From NCBI GenBank assembly GCA_020002185.1, contig CM034539.1:26074032-26138031 (forward strand): a stretch of DNA of 64,000 nt. The letters are read 5' to 3'. The notes below the pieces were generated by a model that saw only the letters and a list, made by a program, of their open reading frames with translations, did no database searches and was not told the origin of the DNA. Below, piece after piece: positions 1-11,935 of this stretch (positions are counted from its first letter, which is position 1; every line of letters begins with the position of its first letter). The position numbers and the translations under genes are program-made. Source of the DNA: Paraescarpia echinospica. Lineage: Eukaryota; Annelida; Polychaeta; Sabellida; Siboglinidae.

Positions 1-84
1 AACGAGTTAAGTCACTGTGTACTGAAGCACATAGCACTAAATAATTTGATGTACACTGTCCACAGTTGCTATGTGTGTGAACCC

Positions 85-645
85 GCACTGTGCACTGTGG
101 TAAAGTATTGTGAATGTTGCAATACCAACGCTGTGTTGTATGTAATGTGTGTGTGAAGTGTTATACAATGTCTGCTGTTTTGTTTTATGTACACACTGCG
201 TTGTACAACATCCACACGTTGTTTAGTGCATTGAACACTATCCACCCTATTGTGGTAAATGCCACAATGTGTGGAGTGTCTGTACACAACATCCACACTA
301 CTGTGGTACATGCCACATAAAGTGTTGCGTCATACAATATCTACACCACATCCACAATGTTACGGCACATGTCACATGATGTGCCCTGTAATATCCACAC
401 TACTGCAGTACACGCCACAATGCATGACACGTAATATCCACAATACGTGCCATGGTGGATGGCGTGTCTATGTCACACATTGCCTGCACTGCTGTGGTAT
501 ACACACCATTGATTGTTGTGTCATACAATATCCACACTGCTGTGGTACATACCACACTGTGTTTTGTTATACAATGTCCATACTACTGCGGTACACACCA
601 CCACGTGTGAAGTGTTATACTGTATCCGCGGCGTTGTGGCATGCT
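85..645. repeat. Degenerate ~55-bp tandem repeat with dyad motif (copy A)
   Basis: Diverged units recur every 50-60 bp. Each has a core resembling ATACAATATCCACACT, followed by the imperfect dyad GTGGTACATGCCAC and then TGTGTGAAGTGTT. At least seven recognisable units are present. Reading frames through it are rich in Cys, His, Tyr and Thr only because of the repeat, so no protein is called. Confidence 0.7.
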
Positions 646-1009
646 CTATGGGTATCCATTGTGTGTGACCTTTGAATCGGGCTGCAGCTCGCTGGACCAA
701 ACAGATCGTCTTCCTGCAAAAAGATCCACCACTGTTTATGGTCGTGTACTTGTTTATACAGCTGAACTAAGACAATGTGGAGTGAATGAAATTGTCCAAG
801 CTTCAAAACGTCGGCAAGAGGAATTGAACCGGGAATCTCTCAACTGAGTATCCTATGTTTTAACTAATGCTTTTGCACAAGCATTACACTAGCCATTATG
901 AGCAATACTGATGACCCAGTGCTGGGTTTTCTTGTGTGTATATATCATTGGACAAGTACTTTATATCGGTTTACTGAAAACAAAACTAATGTAGTATCCT
1001 TTATAGAAT

Positions 1010-3453
1010 ACAGATATGGTTATGAGTCACAATGAGCAATGCCATACATTGCAAGGTAAACAATCCACAGTACAGATATGGTTACGAGTCACACTCACAA
1101 TGAGCAATGCCATACATTGCAAGGTAAACAATCCACAGTACAGATATGGTTACGAGTCATTCACAATGAGCAATGCCACACATTGCAAGGTAAACAATCC
1201 ACAGTACAGATATGGTTACGAGTCACACTCACAATGAGCAATGCCATACATTGCAAGGTAAACAATCCACAGTACAGATATGGTTACGAGTCACACTCAC
1301 AATGAGCAATGCCATACATTGCAAGGTAAACAATCCACAGTACAGATATGGTTACGAGTCACACTCACAATGAGCAATGCCATACATTGCAAGGTAAACA
1401 ATCCACAGTACAGATATGGTTACGAGTCACACTCACAATGAGCAATGCCATACATTGCAAGGTAAACAATCCACAGTACAGATATGGTTACGAGTCACAC
1501 TCACAATGAGCAATGCCATACATTGCAAGGTAAACAATCCACAGTACAGATATGGTTACGAGTCACATTCACAATGAGCAATGCCATACATTGCAAGGTA
1601 AACAATCCACAGTACAGATATGGTTACGAGTCACACTCACAATGAGCAATGCCATACATTGCAAGGTAAACAATCCACAGTACAGATATGGTTACGAGTC
1701 ACACTCACAATGAGCAATGCCATACATTGCAAGGTAAACAATCCACAGTACAGATATGGTTACGAGTCACACTCACAATGCCATACATTGCAAGGTAAAC
1801 AATCCACAGTACAGATATGGTTACGAGTCACTCACAATGAGCAATCACACATTGCACAATCCACAGTACAGCAACACTGCCCATACATTGCAAGGTAAAC
1901 AATCCACAGTACAGATATGGTTACGAGTCACACAATGAGCAATGCCATACATTGCAAGGTAAACAATCCACAGTACAGATATGGTTACGAGTCACATTCA
2001 CAATGAGCAATGCCATACATTGCAAGGTAAACAATCCACAGTACAGATATGGTTACGAGTCACACTCACAATGAACAATGCCATACATTGCAAGGTAAAC
2101 AATCCACAGTACAGATATGGTTACGAGTCACACAATGAGCAATGCCATACATTGCAAGGTAAACAATCCACAGTACAGATATGGTTACGAGTCACACTCA
2201 CAATGAGCAATGCCATACATTGCAAGGTAAACAATCCACAGTACAGATATGGTTACGAGTCACACTCACAATGAGCAATGCCATACATTGCAAGGTAAAC
2301 AATCCACAGTACAGATATGGTTACGAGTCACATTCACAATGAGCAATGCCATACATTGCAAGGTAAACAATCCACAGTACAGATATGGTTACGAGTCACA
2401 CTCACAATGAACAATGCCATACATTGCAAGGTAAACAATCCACAGTACAGATATGGTTACGAGTCACACAATGAGCAATGCCATACATTGCAAGGTAAAC
2501 AATCCACAGTACAGATATGGTTACGAGTCACACTCACAATGAACAATGCCATACATTGCAAGGTAAACAATCCACAGTACAGATATGGTTACGAGTCACA
2601 CTCACAATGAGCAATGCCACACATTGCAAGGTAAACAATCCACAGTACAGATATGGTTACGAGTCACACTCACAATGAGCAATGCCATACATTGCAAGGT
2701 AAACAATCCACAATACAGATATGGTTACGAGTCACACTCACAATGAGCAATGCCATACATTGCAAGGTAAACAATCCACAGTACAGATATGGTTACGAGT
2801 CACACTCACAATGAGCAATGCCATACATTGCAAGGTAAACAATCCACAGTACAGATATGGTTACGAGTCACACTCACAATGAGCAATGCCATACATTGCA
2901 AGGTAAACAATCCACAGTACAGATATGGTTACGAGTCACACTCACAATGAGCAATGCCATACATTGCAAGGTAAACAATCCACAGTACAGATATGGTTAC
3001 GAGTCACACTCACAATGAGCAATGCCATACGTTGCAAGGTAAACAATCCACAGTACAGATATGGTTACGAGTCACTCACAATGAGCAATGCCACACATTG
3101 CAAGGTAAACAATCCACAGTACAGATATGGTTACGAGTCACACTCACAATGAGCAATGCCATACATTGCAAGGTAAACAATCCACAGTACAGATATGGTT
3201 ACGAGTCACACTCACAATGAGCAATGCTATACATTGCAAGGTAAACAATCCACAGTTCAGATATGGTTACGAGTCACATTCACAATGAGCAATGCCATAC
3301 ATTGCAAGTTAAACAATCCACAGTACAGATATGGTTACGAGTCACACTCACAATGAGCAATGCCATACATTGCAAGGTAAACAATCCACAGTACAGATAT
3401 GGTTACGAGTCACTCACAATGAGCAATGCCATACATTGCAAGGTAAACAATCC
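1010..3453. repeat. 68-bp satellite array (copy A), about 36 units
   Basis: A 68-bp unit begins ACAGATATGGTTACGAGTCA and ends GGTAAACAATCCACAGT. It is repeated head to tail from 1010 until homology stops at 3453. Length variants lacking a few bases around the CACTCACAATGAG segment occur at intervals. A five-unit block of 336 bp (68+68+64+68+68) is repeated at 1981-2316 and 2317-2652, showing local higher-order amplification. 68 is not a multiple of three, so the open frames across three-unit stretches are by-products and not genes. Confidence 0.97.
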
Positions 3454-5129
3454 TACATTCCGTCTACATGCAAACTGCCCAGTTTTACAACACGTGGCAA
3501 GCAATTGCCATGTAACTGTGAGTGTAATTACATTCATGTTGTTGGTGCTACGTAGCAGACAAGTTTGCAACAACACCACTAGCATGCATGAGGAAGTCAT
3601 ACGCAAACTTTGATACAGAGCTGCATGCTACTGATGCAAACACAGTCTAACAACAATCAGGCTTGTGTATGAATGTGTGTATCTGTATACATGTTAATGT
3701 TTTACTGCCAGACAGTCTGTGGTTGTTCCAAGCCATATGAAGTCCTGAATGGTCCACTGATCAGACGGGGATGTGTTTTACATAACGTGTTAATGTGATA
3801 AAGCTGCTCAAATTTATATCATGGCAAACATCATTTGGAAATCGTCTTCTGCATTTGTGAGTATGCTCGCTAAAGGTAATTCAGACAATCCATGCAAAGC
3901 ATTGTCTACACGTGAAAACGCCAAACAACTACCAAAATCAGCAGCATTGAAAAACTATTCAACTCTGTAGCAATTTTACCACAAACTTGAACCAAACACA
4001 ATAAATGTGGGCAATTTTAAAGCAATAAATAATTTTCAAAGTGCCTACTCATAATGTCAAATAAATAAGTTACCTCTACATTCGGGGTATTAGCCAATCA
4101 GCTACACAATGGTGTAATTAAAGTATTAATATATACCGGGTATACTAAATTGATGCATGGGTTGTTAATCACAATAAGCAGTGTTTTAGCTACAAATTGC
4201 ACTGCAAATTCTACATCAGTACAGCGAGTCTACAAACATAACTGAATGGTGTGACAAAAGCATGTTCTACATGGACGACATGATAGCTTTTCAGTGACAC
4301 AGACAGGAAGGTAGGAATCATGCATAGAATTGAGAGGAGACGCACCAGACCAACCGTAGCTGGTGTGAATATTCAGTGGCAATGGCCGTCCTAGAGGGGT
4401 AACGAAGAAATTAACATCGGTGTACGTTGTGATGGTAATCAGGCCCTTAGCCAGAAAACATTTTTTTCCAGTCATGAATTAATTTCAAAAGCACGCGAAC
4501 ACCCTACATGGTGGCCACTCACATCAACCATAGCTAGTATTGGCCAATTTAGTTTTTTTAATGACAATCCAGTGTTATTTGAACCATTTATTTAATTAAT
4601 AATTTGATTTGTTTCACTAGCAGTTGTTGATAGTTATTGTCTAAATTCCACCAGTCTTATCAGTTATAATTACCCGTCTTGGCCAGTCATATGCCAGTCT
4701 TGAAGACGGGTAGATGGTTCTCTGGCTAAGCCCCTGATGGTAATACAGCTATCAAAGCATTAAACCCAATGTCTGAGCTGAAACATCAGTGGCCTGCAGA
4801 ACCATCAGATTTGTTAAGTCAGTGATCCCACTCAAAACTTGGTGCTCCACATATGATCAAAAGTTGGCAGTCATGCCAAGACGAGACTTTATGACAGTTG
4901 ACAATCTCTGGATTGAAAGAAATTATTTCAAACACTGTTAACTACTAAGTGTCGTCATATGTCTGAACCAATACACATAACTTGAAACACTGTTATAATT
5001 GATGCCCTTCACCCACCCAACAAGAGATGGGATGATTAAGAGGAAACCAAATAGATGATATTAAGATAATGAATGTATTGTTTTATGAAAAGGTAGAAAA
5101 AGAGGAACAAAATAACTTTACTAAAGGCA

Positions 5130-5385
5130 TAATGTAGATTAGATACCAGAAAGTAGTCGTTCTCACATGGGAACGACAAATTAAATAATGAACCACTGCC
5201 GACTGTGTAACTGTAAATGGTACCAATGTATGTTTAAAAAGAAATTTTACAAATATCTCTGAAGGGCAGGTCACAAATATCTCTGAAGGACAAATGTTGG
5301 ACTCGACAAAACAAACGTTTCCTTGTCCACTTGGCATCTAGTTTTTTGTTCTTGGTAAAATATTTGTCAATTTTGTTAAACAAGT
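5130..5385 (+). mobile_element. Diverged LINE 3' end (copy A)
   Basis: The stretch from about 5150 resembles the 3' end of the LINE at 39930-40172 and the reverse complement of 49640-49870. Shared features are a TGTTTAAAAA-type end of the last conserved coding block, a CTCTGAAGGGC segment, TCCTTGTCCAC(C/T)TGCATCTAG-like text and a TTGTTAAA end. The coding part has decayed beyond translation. Confidence 0.55.
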
Positions 5386-5441
5386 ACACCCCACTATTTG
5401 AAAAGCCTTGACACATGAAACAACCCCAAACTGCTAAACCT

Positions 5442-5529
5442 CCAATTACAAGGTACTTGGAGTCCAATTACAAGGTACTTGGAGTCCAATTACAAGGTAC
5501 TTGGAGTCCAATTACAAGGTACTTGGAGT
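5442..5529. repeat. 22-bp tandem repeat, 4 copies (copy A)
   Basis: Four perfect head-to-tail copies of a 22-bp unit beginning CCAATTACAAGG and ending TACTTGGAGT. The array sits in the intron between exons 7 and 8 of the duplicated CUEDC1 segment and is identical in copy B. Confidence 0.95.
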
Positions 5530-6856
5530 ACAAGAGAGGCTCCACAGAGACTACAATGGTACTTTACGAAGATTTGTTTTTGTTGTAAATAAGTATTCCA
5601 ACACAAGCATAACTGTGGTCTTGGCTATTTCTCTGCTGCACTAGGCAGAATGGGCACTCCCCACATTGTAAAATGTCACACTACCCTGCCTTAATGATCA
5701 CGTTGACCATACTGACAGACTTACGTTGTTATCGAGTTGGTTGTATCCCCCCCTCTGGGCCTGCCAGTCTAGCACTGGTGACGGGTATGACGGTTTCAGT
5801 TTCTTCTTACGCTGGAAGAACTTGCGAGCCACATCTACAAACTTCTTCCTTGAGGCTGCAACATACAACTGTCATGTCACTGCACGGATTGGTTCTCTGC
5901 CAAACATCTGCTTCACTTGTGACTTCAGTATATGTCAACCTCTGCTAATTATAATTTAACTACCCAACCAGGTCCTATCTGAACACAATACAATTATGAT
6001 ACGAATATATAATACAGAATGGATACAATAGTGTTTTACACTTGCACACATGTACAAAACAGAGTTGAACTATTGCATTAAATATTAGTAGTTACATGTA
6101 TAAGTATTATTTATATTTATTGTATTATATAAATAGAACAATAAAAGCAAGCTGCCAGCATAAGTGGTAGTATAAAAAAGACAGAATACACAGTCATGTC
6201 CATCACAAATTCATCAAGTGATTACATCTATGTGAAATAACTTATAAAATGTTGAATACTTCTAAAACTTGAAAGTGTTCTAGAAGCATGAATGTCTACC
6301 AGGATTGCATTTCAAAGTTGTGGCACTATAATACCGAATGCAGAGCCTCTGGTAAACTTTGATTAATGGCAAAAAATAACAATGCACACAATAATGACAG
6401 TGGTTATCATGGTTACCCACCTCGACCCATATGTTTCAACTGCTGACGGAACTCTGTATGTTCATCTTTCTGCCCAGATGGTGCATCTCGGTCAAAGGGG
6501 AAGGCTCCTATCGCCAGGTCAGAGTCATGGTCGCCATAGCCCTCCAGTTGATCTGGCAATATTCAGAAACTAATCACATTCAGGAATATATCACATAGAG
6601 CATGCAACATATTTGGGTCAGATATCATTAATAACAGCTAGGATTGTTATTCCTAAAGTTTTAGGGTAACAACATCCTAAAAATGTACCCCATATGGTAA
6701 ACTGTTTCACATTCTGAGCAGGTGTTATTCAGATGGGTTTATTTTCACTATAAGCCATATTTTACATAATTTAATAAGCTATAAATTGGCCCATTATATC
6801 AAAATATTTCCAACATTTGTAAAGACTAATCTTATAAAAAAAAAAATTCATATACA

Positions 6857-6925
6857 ATAAAACCTTGCTTTATGATCAACTTGGTAATACAGCCACCTCA
6901 CAACTAAGGTCACCCTACTGACACT
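6857..6925. repeat. MITE-like fragment (copy A)
   Basis: It contains GGTAATACAGCCACCTCACA followed by a near match to AAGGTCACCCTAC, shared with the longer element at 60283-60450. It is probably a truncated non-autonomous DNA transposon. Confidence 0.5.
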
Positions 6926-7761
6926 AGGGATCTGAAATTATTTCTATATACATATGGAGGAAACCCTAAAAAAACTGGGAGGTAACCACATGGAAGGCAC
7001 ATGAACAAAGGATCCTCACTTGCTGCAGGTCTTCTGGGATCCAGTTGAACAGCTGGCTCAAACGCAGTGGCATTCATGCGATCTACAACAAGAAACCATG
7101 AGTGACCATGTGTACAGTAGCAGGCCATCTTCTGTCTGCCAAGCTGCTCCATGTATAGCAATTGTCAGCGTGATGCCTCGCATATGTACCTTCTTTAGTA
7201 TGTCTAACTTGTTTGGTTGTCGATGTCTACAGTTGCACCACAAATAAGACTGGCTCCCCAGGTGGATCTGTCTTTAGTTTGCCAGTACAAAGGGTCAATG
7301 CTGTAGTCTTTAAACTATCTTAATCACACCCTTGTACCTCAGTTTTGGTCTGCTTACTCTTGTCTCCCCGTAGTGCCCAAGCCACCGTAGTTGTCTATGT
7401 CTGAGAACTTAATGACTTGTGTTAATGACCATGTAAAAAACTCTTCACATTTATGACCCATAAATGGTATGCACAAAATGTTGTTCCTCTCTACCATGCT
7501 CGATAGGTATTTTGCACAAGTCTTGAAAATTATGCAATAATGAACAGGGAGACAAATACAGATTGAGATTTGTCTGGATAAGTACAATTTAGAAACATCG
7601 TTATATATAATGACCATATTTTCATTTTTGTGGCGAATAAATAATTACTACAAAAATAATAAAAATATTTACAAACAGTGCATTAATGTATAAAATGATT
7701 TTGTTTATATTACTTCGTGAAAACATAAACAAAAAAAGTGTAAAGAAAATCAAAGGTTTGC

Positions 7762-7846
7762 ATGCTGTCAGGATTGAACCGGCGTCACCCGATTGTAAAA
7801 TAAATGACAAGTAACCAACGCGCCTACCCACTGAGCTAGCGGGCCC
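7762..7846 (-). repeat. tRNA-like sequence, probable SINE head
   Basis: Read on the minus strand from 7846, it starts GGGCCCGCTAGCTCAGTGGG, an A box of the GCTCAGTGGGTAG type. It has a B box GGTTCAATCC about 50 bp later (plus strand 7771-7780). The 3' arm does not pair with GGGCCCG and the anticodon stem is unclear, so it is not called a functional tRNA. It is more likely a tRNA-derived SINE or pseudogene. Confidence 0.5.
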
Positions 7847-10041
7847 AACGGAAACTTTCTGACTGATTTAAGTTGTTATGATAAATTGTACAACTCCTTC
7901 ATATATCGATATTCTAGTGCTATTATGAGATTATACACGTTACTTTATGTAGCTGGATACAATATATGTTTGCTATGTATGTTTATTGGTGTAGATGATC
8001 TCCCGTTGGTTGCATTCGATATAATTATTCTGTTGTGGTCAAGGGAGAGACTTGGAAAAGGCAACAGACGTGTTATACCAGCCTGCACTGTATCCAGAAG
8101 CGAATGGGGTTTATGAAAATGTCAGCTATGGACATTGCACTATACATGTGAGTGTACAGTGCAAATAAAAACCCTGGACAAGTAAGATTAGATTGACCAA
8201 AAGATAGAATGAATTACTCGGTGCCTTCTTATCCCAATTTTGGCAACAACAATGTGATCTGTAGTGTCTTGTATGTCCCTGTTCATAATTCGATTTGTAA
8301 TACTGAAGTCAACATGAAATATATCAACAGTTTATTCATATGGAGAAACAATTCACAAATAAATAAGACTACATGGCAAACTGTGCCAATGCATTAGTCA
8401 AATTCACACACCAGTTTTCAATGTTTCTTTCAGTTGATTCACTTCACACTGTGACACATTTTAATCTAACTGTATTACAATTTGGGTCCGTGTCAGTCCT
8501 GTGCACATATAGTACATGAATAAGTAACACGTTTATTGGTGATATGGGCCATCATTATGATCAAATATTGTGATAAAAAAATTCTACATGCACTATTTAA
8601 GTGTTCTTATTATTATTAAGTACTTTTTGAGATGTTGTTTTGTGATAATGTCAAATGTAATACTAACAAGTATGAATAATTAAAAATAACGTATAGCTGA
8701 ATCCTTTGCTGCTTCATTAGTTTGTAGTACACATTAATGATACTGGCTAAAACGTACAGATTAAACAAAACGTATATATTTTGTTGTAAGATGGCACTTT
8801 ACTTTTACTAAACTTGATGGTAACAGTCCAGTTTTAATGGTAATGGCCCTTATCTTTTTTGTGACACACGTCCTGGAAGCCACATTAAAAGTGTACAGTG
8901 AGTCATATGAACAAATATATGTCCAGTTCAGTGTGATGTTTGAGAAATGGTGGTCTGTTGCAAAAAAAACTCACTATAAGTAACATGTTTGGACTTGGTT
9001 AAACTATTCCAGTAAATTACATATACCCAAACTTCCCTACATCGAATAGTGTCTAATAAAACACATTGCATACCACAACTAGGATGCAAGCTTTCAAGTA
9101 GATGTTCCTTACTTTAGGAGTTCCTAGACAGTAGTGAGAATCCACTTTGCCTAAAACGTTTCTCTATTTCTGCCAGTGATGTTTAGACAATGTTATTTAA
9201 GCATAGAAATCCATTGTCATTTGAAATTGGATGTCGTTTCAATTTGGTGGCACTAAACCGAATTGATACGGATACAACTAGTTTTCCGTAAAGTGGGTTC
9301 TTTGCTTTGCCACAGCCTCCTCTTTTGCTGGTTTTTCGATGCATGCATGCTCTGCAATCGAACAATATAAATATCTGGAGAATAGCTGGCTATAGCTGTA
9401 ACATGCACACAGTAAACCAAACAGCTTGCTTGTATGCTCTCTCTTGAAATCAAACGGCTAATTTCTTTAACTATTTCTTTTAAATTGATATATTCCAATG
9501 GCAATGCCTACAATACATGATTGGCAGGGCTTGGTCCGGACTGTGACTAATGTTGACTAATATATGACGACATTATTTCGCAAAACGTTATACTTGCTAC
9601 AGTAGCTGACATTTATTTTTGTAATTATTTTGAAGGTTATTTCCCCCACCAGCAACTAACTCGATAACATAGACTCGTAGATGTAGATGTTGCGGTATTC
9701 AGACGTAGCAACACGCCGGCGCGAATTGCTGTGAATTAAATCGGCGGATTACAAGCACTCATTGTTCCCAATTATATCACAGTATTCACACGTATTTGTA
9801 CTTTATTACATTCACATTTCTTATTACATTTCAATTTCGTATACGTCATGTTTGTATATATGCAGACTTTGAAATAGAACTGTGAGACTATATACTAGTC
9901 GTAATGATACCTGACGGAACCCGTGAGTGCCGAGTCACCTTGGCAACAACAAGCTGGTTTCAGCTTGTCATTTCCTACGCGCCGCTTCACCCTCCAAATA
10001 AGGCAATAATGTCGAGCTAATTTTACTTCATCGGTGCATAG
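7847..10041. other. Intergenic, no gene recognised
   Basis: AT-rich sequence with only short open frames and no conserved protein segment. From about 9700 to 10050 the base composition becomes richer in CpG, for example ACGCCGGCGCGAATTG near 9713, which may mark a promoter region. Confidence 0.4.
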
Positions 10042-10259
10042 TTATATGTAAACAAATCGACTGAAGATGGACCTGTGGCTTTAACCAAGAATTATGTTTT
10101 GACGTTCACTGTCTTTTTATGCTCGTCACTTTCGTATTTAGGCTTGCAATCGGCGTTTGAAAGTGACCACCGCAGACTTTTGCCAATCTTGCCGCCGGCG
10201 AACACGTCAATTTCATCATCTATAACTTGTTTTTTTGTTGTTGGAATCCTTATGTGGAA
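10042..10259 (+). other. Unassigned open frame with two hydrophobic segments
   Basis: An open frame follows an in-frame TAG at 10039-10041 and runs to a good donor-like GTATGT at 10260. The translation has a hydrophobic stretch (about YVLTFTVFLCSSLSYLGL), a polar middle, and a second hydrophobic stretch (SITCFFVVGILMW) before the donor. No in-frame ATG is visible, so it would need an upstream start exon. It could be an exon of an unknown small membrane protein or chance; no family is recognised. Confidence 0.2.
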
Positions 10260-10429
10260 GTATGTTTAAAGTTGCTTACTGACACTTATAGTATATCCAG
10301 TAGCCAGGCACTGCATTAAATTGTTCTGTTTTTAAGTGTTTGTATGCGTTTCGTCGGTTTTTCTGAGAGCTATGCTGCGTCGCCTATTGAATTGCTGTAT
10401 ACAGCTTTCGGAGACATCTCGCCAATCAA

Positions 10430-10475
10430 ACCGGATGTACAACCACACGCTCCTGGAGCATGATGGCGGCGCCCT
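10430..10475 (+). promoter_or_regulatory. Possible promoter elements (ETS-like, YY1-like)
   Basis: An ETS-like ACCGGATGT near 10430 is followed by ATGATGGCGGCG at about 10460, which resembles the YY1 core of many animal core promoters. The next coding exon on this strand is MZT2 at 13292, so a 5' non-coding exon here is possible but unproven. Confidence 0.25.
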
Positions 10476-10589
10476 GTGCCGATAGTAGCAACGTTTGAAA
10501 AAATATACCGTGGCGCTGTACTTGTCAAATCATGGTGACATGTACTGTAAATGGTATGTTCTTATGTTTGGGCTGTGGTTGTTCAATCA

Positions 10590-11935
10590 TTTCATTCCCC
10601 CTTTAAAAGCAGGAGAAGATACCATCTCGAAGACACTGGCTAAACTGTACACTAAATGTTTAACAGAAACACGAATACCCACCGCAAAGATGGTGAAAAT
10701 TGTTAAGAAGCCAAATAAGAGACATAAAGAAATACAGATCGATATGTATGTTATTAAATATCTACACATTATTCACAAATATACTAACGAATAGGCTAGA
10801 GAAACACTCGATAAAAATCAACCACGAGAGCAAGCAGGATTAAAAAGCAGGTACTCTGCCTCGCTTTCTTTGACTGCGAGAAGGCTTTCGACTCGGTGCA
10901 AACTCAAGTAATACTGATCTCCTTTCAAGAACAGGGGGTAGAAGACGTGTACATCGAACTCCTGAAAGATGTCTACACCAACAGCTCGGTGACAGTCCAC
11001 CTACACAAAAAGAGCAACAAGATCAACATCAAGAGAGGAGTACGACGGGTGACACCATATTGCCCAAGCTGTTTACTGCAACACTCGAAAGCATATGTCG
11101 AAGACTGACCTGGGAAACCAGAGGATTGAGGATAGACGGAGAATATAAAAGTTATCTTCGCTTCGCCGACGACATATTCATATGCGCTACTGCACCGCAA
11201 GAACTATAAAAAATGCTGCAGGAGCCAGCTGATGAAAGTGAAAAACAAGGTCTGAAGATGAACATTTCGAAGACAAAAATGTTGCTAGAAAATGACACAC
11301 CAATATATATCAACACCGCGCAGATAGAGAACGTTGAAAGCTACGTCTATATGGGACAGCGATACAGTATCAGAGACAAAAACCACGACAAGGAGATTCA
11401 AAGAAGAATCACCGCCGGCTGGACAGCATTCGCCAAACACAGCGACATATTCAAGAGTAACTTTGGAACCTGCTTGAAGAGACAAGTCTACAACAAATGC
11501 GTACTCCCAGATACGGCGCGGAAACATGGGCATTCACCATCCAGGCAAAGAACAAGCTAGCAGCCGCACAAGCAAAGATGGAAAGAAGTATGTTAAACAT
11601 CACATATCGGGGAGAGAAAACATGTGGGTAAGAGATAATACAAAGGTCATAGACGTGATAGAACAAATCAGAAGACATAAGTGGACCTGGGCAGGGCACA
11701 TCAGCAGACTACGAGATAACCGGCGGACATCGCGTATCACAACCTGAAGATCCTACGAAGGGAAACAATCTAGAGGAAGACCGGCGAGACGGTGGAGAGA
11801 CGAACTAGACGAGTACTGGAAGTGCACCATCTGGCAGAGGATAGCGCAAGACAGGCAATTTGGAAACGGCCATCGCCCCACCACGGGACACTACGGCTGC
11901 ACAATGATAATGATGATGACGACGATGATGAAGTA
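10590..11935 (+). mobile_element. Truncated RTE/CFDP2-type LINE with (GAT)n-like tail
   Basis: Decayed reverse transcriptase spread over several frames. The N-terminal fingers lie near 10600-10840 (ending NQPREQAG-like). The palm block with FFDCEKAFDSV is near 10865 and the catalytic box YLRFADD near 11155. The connection/thumb region is at 11213-11560, and the typical C-terminal WAGHISRLRDNR and GRPARRWRDELDEY segments are at about 11685-11815. The endonuclease is missing (5' truncation). Frameshifts and stops make it inactive. It ends in an impure GATGATGACGACGATGATG run at 11908-11930, matching the microsatellite tails usual for RTE elements. Confidence 0.9.

Larger units (their letters stand above)
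4373..7082 (-). pseudogene. Partial CUEDC1 duplicate: 3' half-gene, exons 5-8 only
   Basis: These are second copies of the last four coding exons of the CUEDC1 homologue at 22471-32998. The exons are 7082-7020, 6552-6421, 5855-5725 and 4390-4373, the last ending in a TGA at 4375-4373. Splice sites and phases (1, 1, 1, 0) are intact, and exons 5 and 6 look identical to copy B. The copy breaks off at 7562 inside intron 4, so there is no CUE domain, no start codon exon and no visible promoter. To the right lies unrelated DNA with MZT2 on the other strand. It may be a duplication remnant, a source of chimeric transcripts, or an assembly artefact of two haplotypes. The lack of decay argues for a very recent event or an artefact. 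Confidence 0.85.
1..7562. repeat. Segmental duplication, copy A (left end cut by window)
   Basis: This stretch is nearly identical to 16899-25661, with an offset of about 18098 in the part right of the satellite. By eye only a handful of substitutions and small indels separate the copies outside the satellite, for example near 4004, 4080, 4248 and 7137-7145. An extra segment of about 55 bp lies at 27-80 in copy A. The match ends sharply at 7562. The block contains a degenerate repeat, a 68-bp satellite and four CUEDC1 3' exons. It is either a recent duplication or two uncollapsed haplotypes. Confidence 0.95.

Noticed and set aside
1010..3453. CRISPR-like or repeat-protein interpretation of the 68-bp array
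   Set aside because: Units are contiguous with no unique spacers, and 68 bp is not a multiple of three, so neither a CRISPR array nor a repeat protein fits.
6382..6573. Plus-strand open frame over CUEDC1 exon 6 (also at 24480-24671)
   Set aside because: It is the antisense shadow of an exon whose splice phases and homology are clear on the minus strand.
7762..7846. Functional tRNA gene
   Set aside because: A and B boxes are present, but the acceptor and anticodon stems do not pair.
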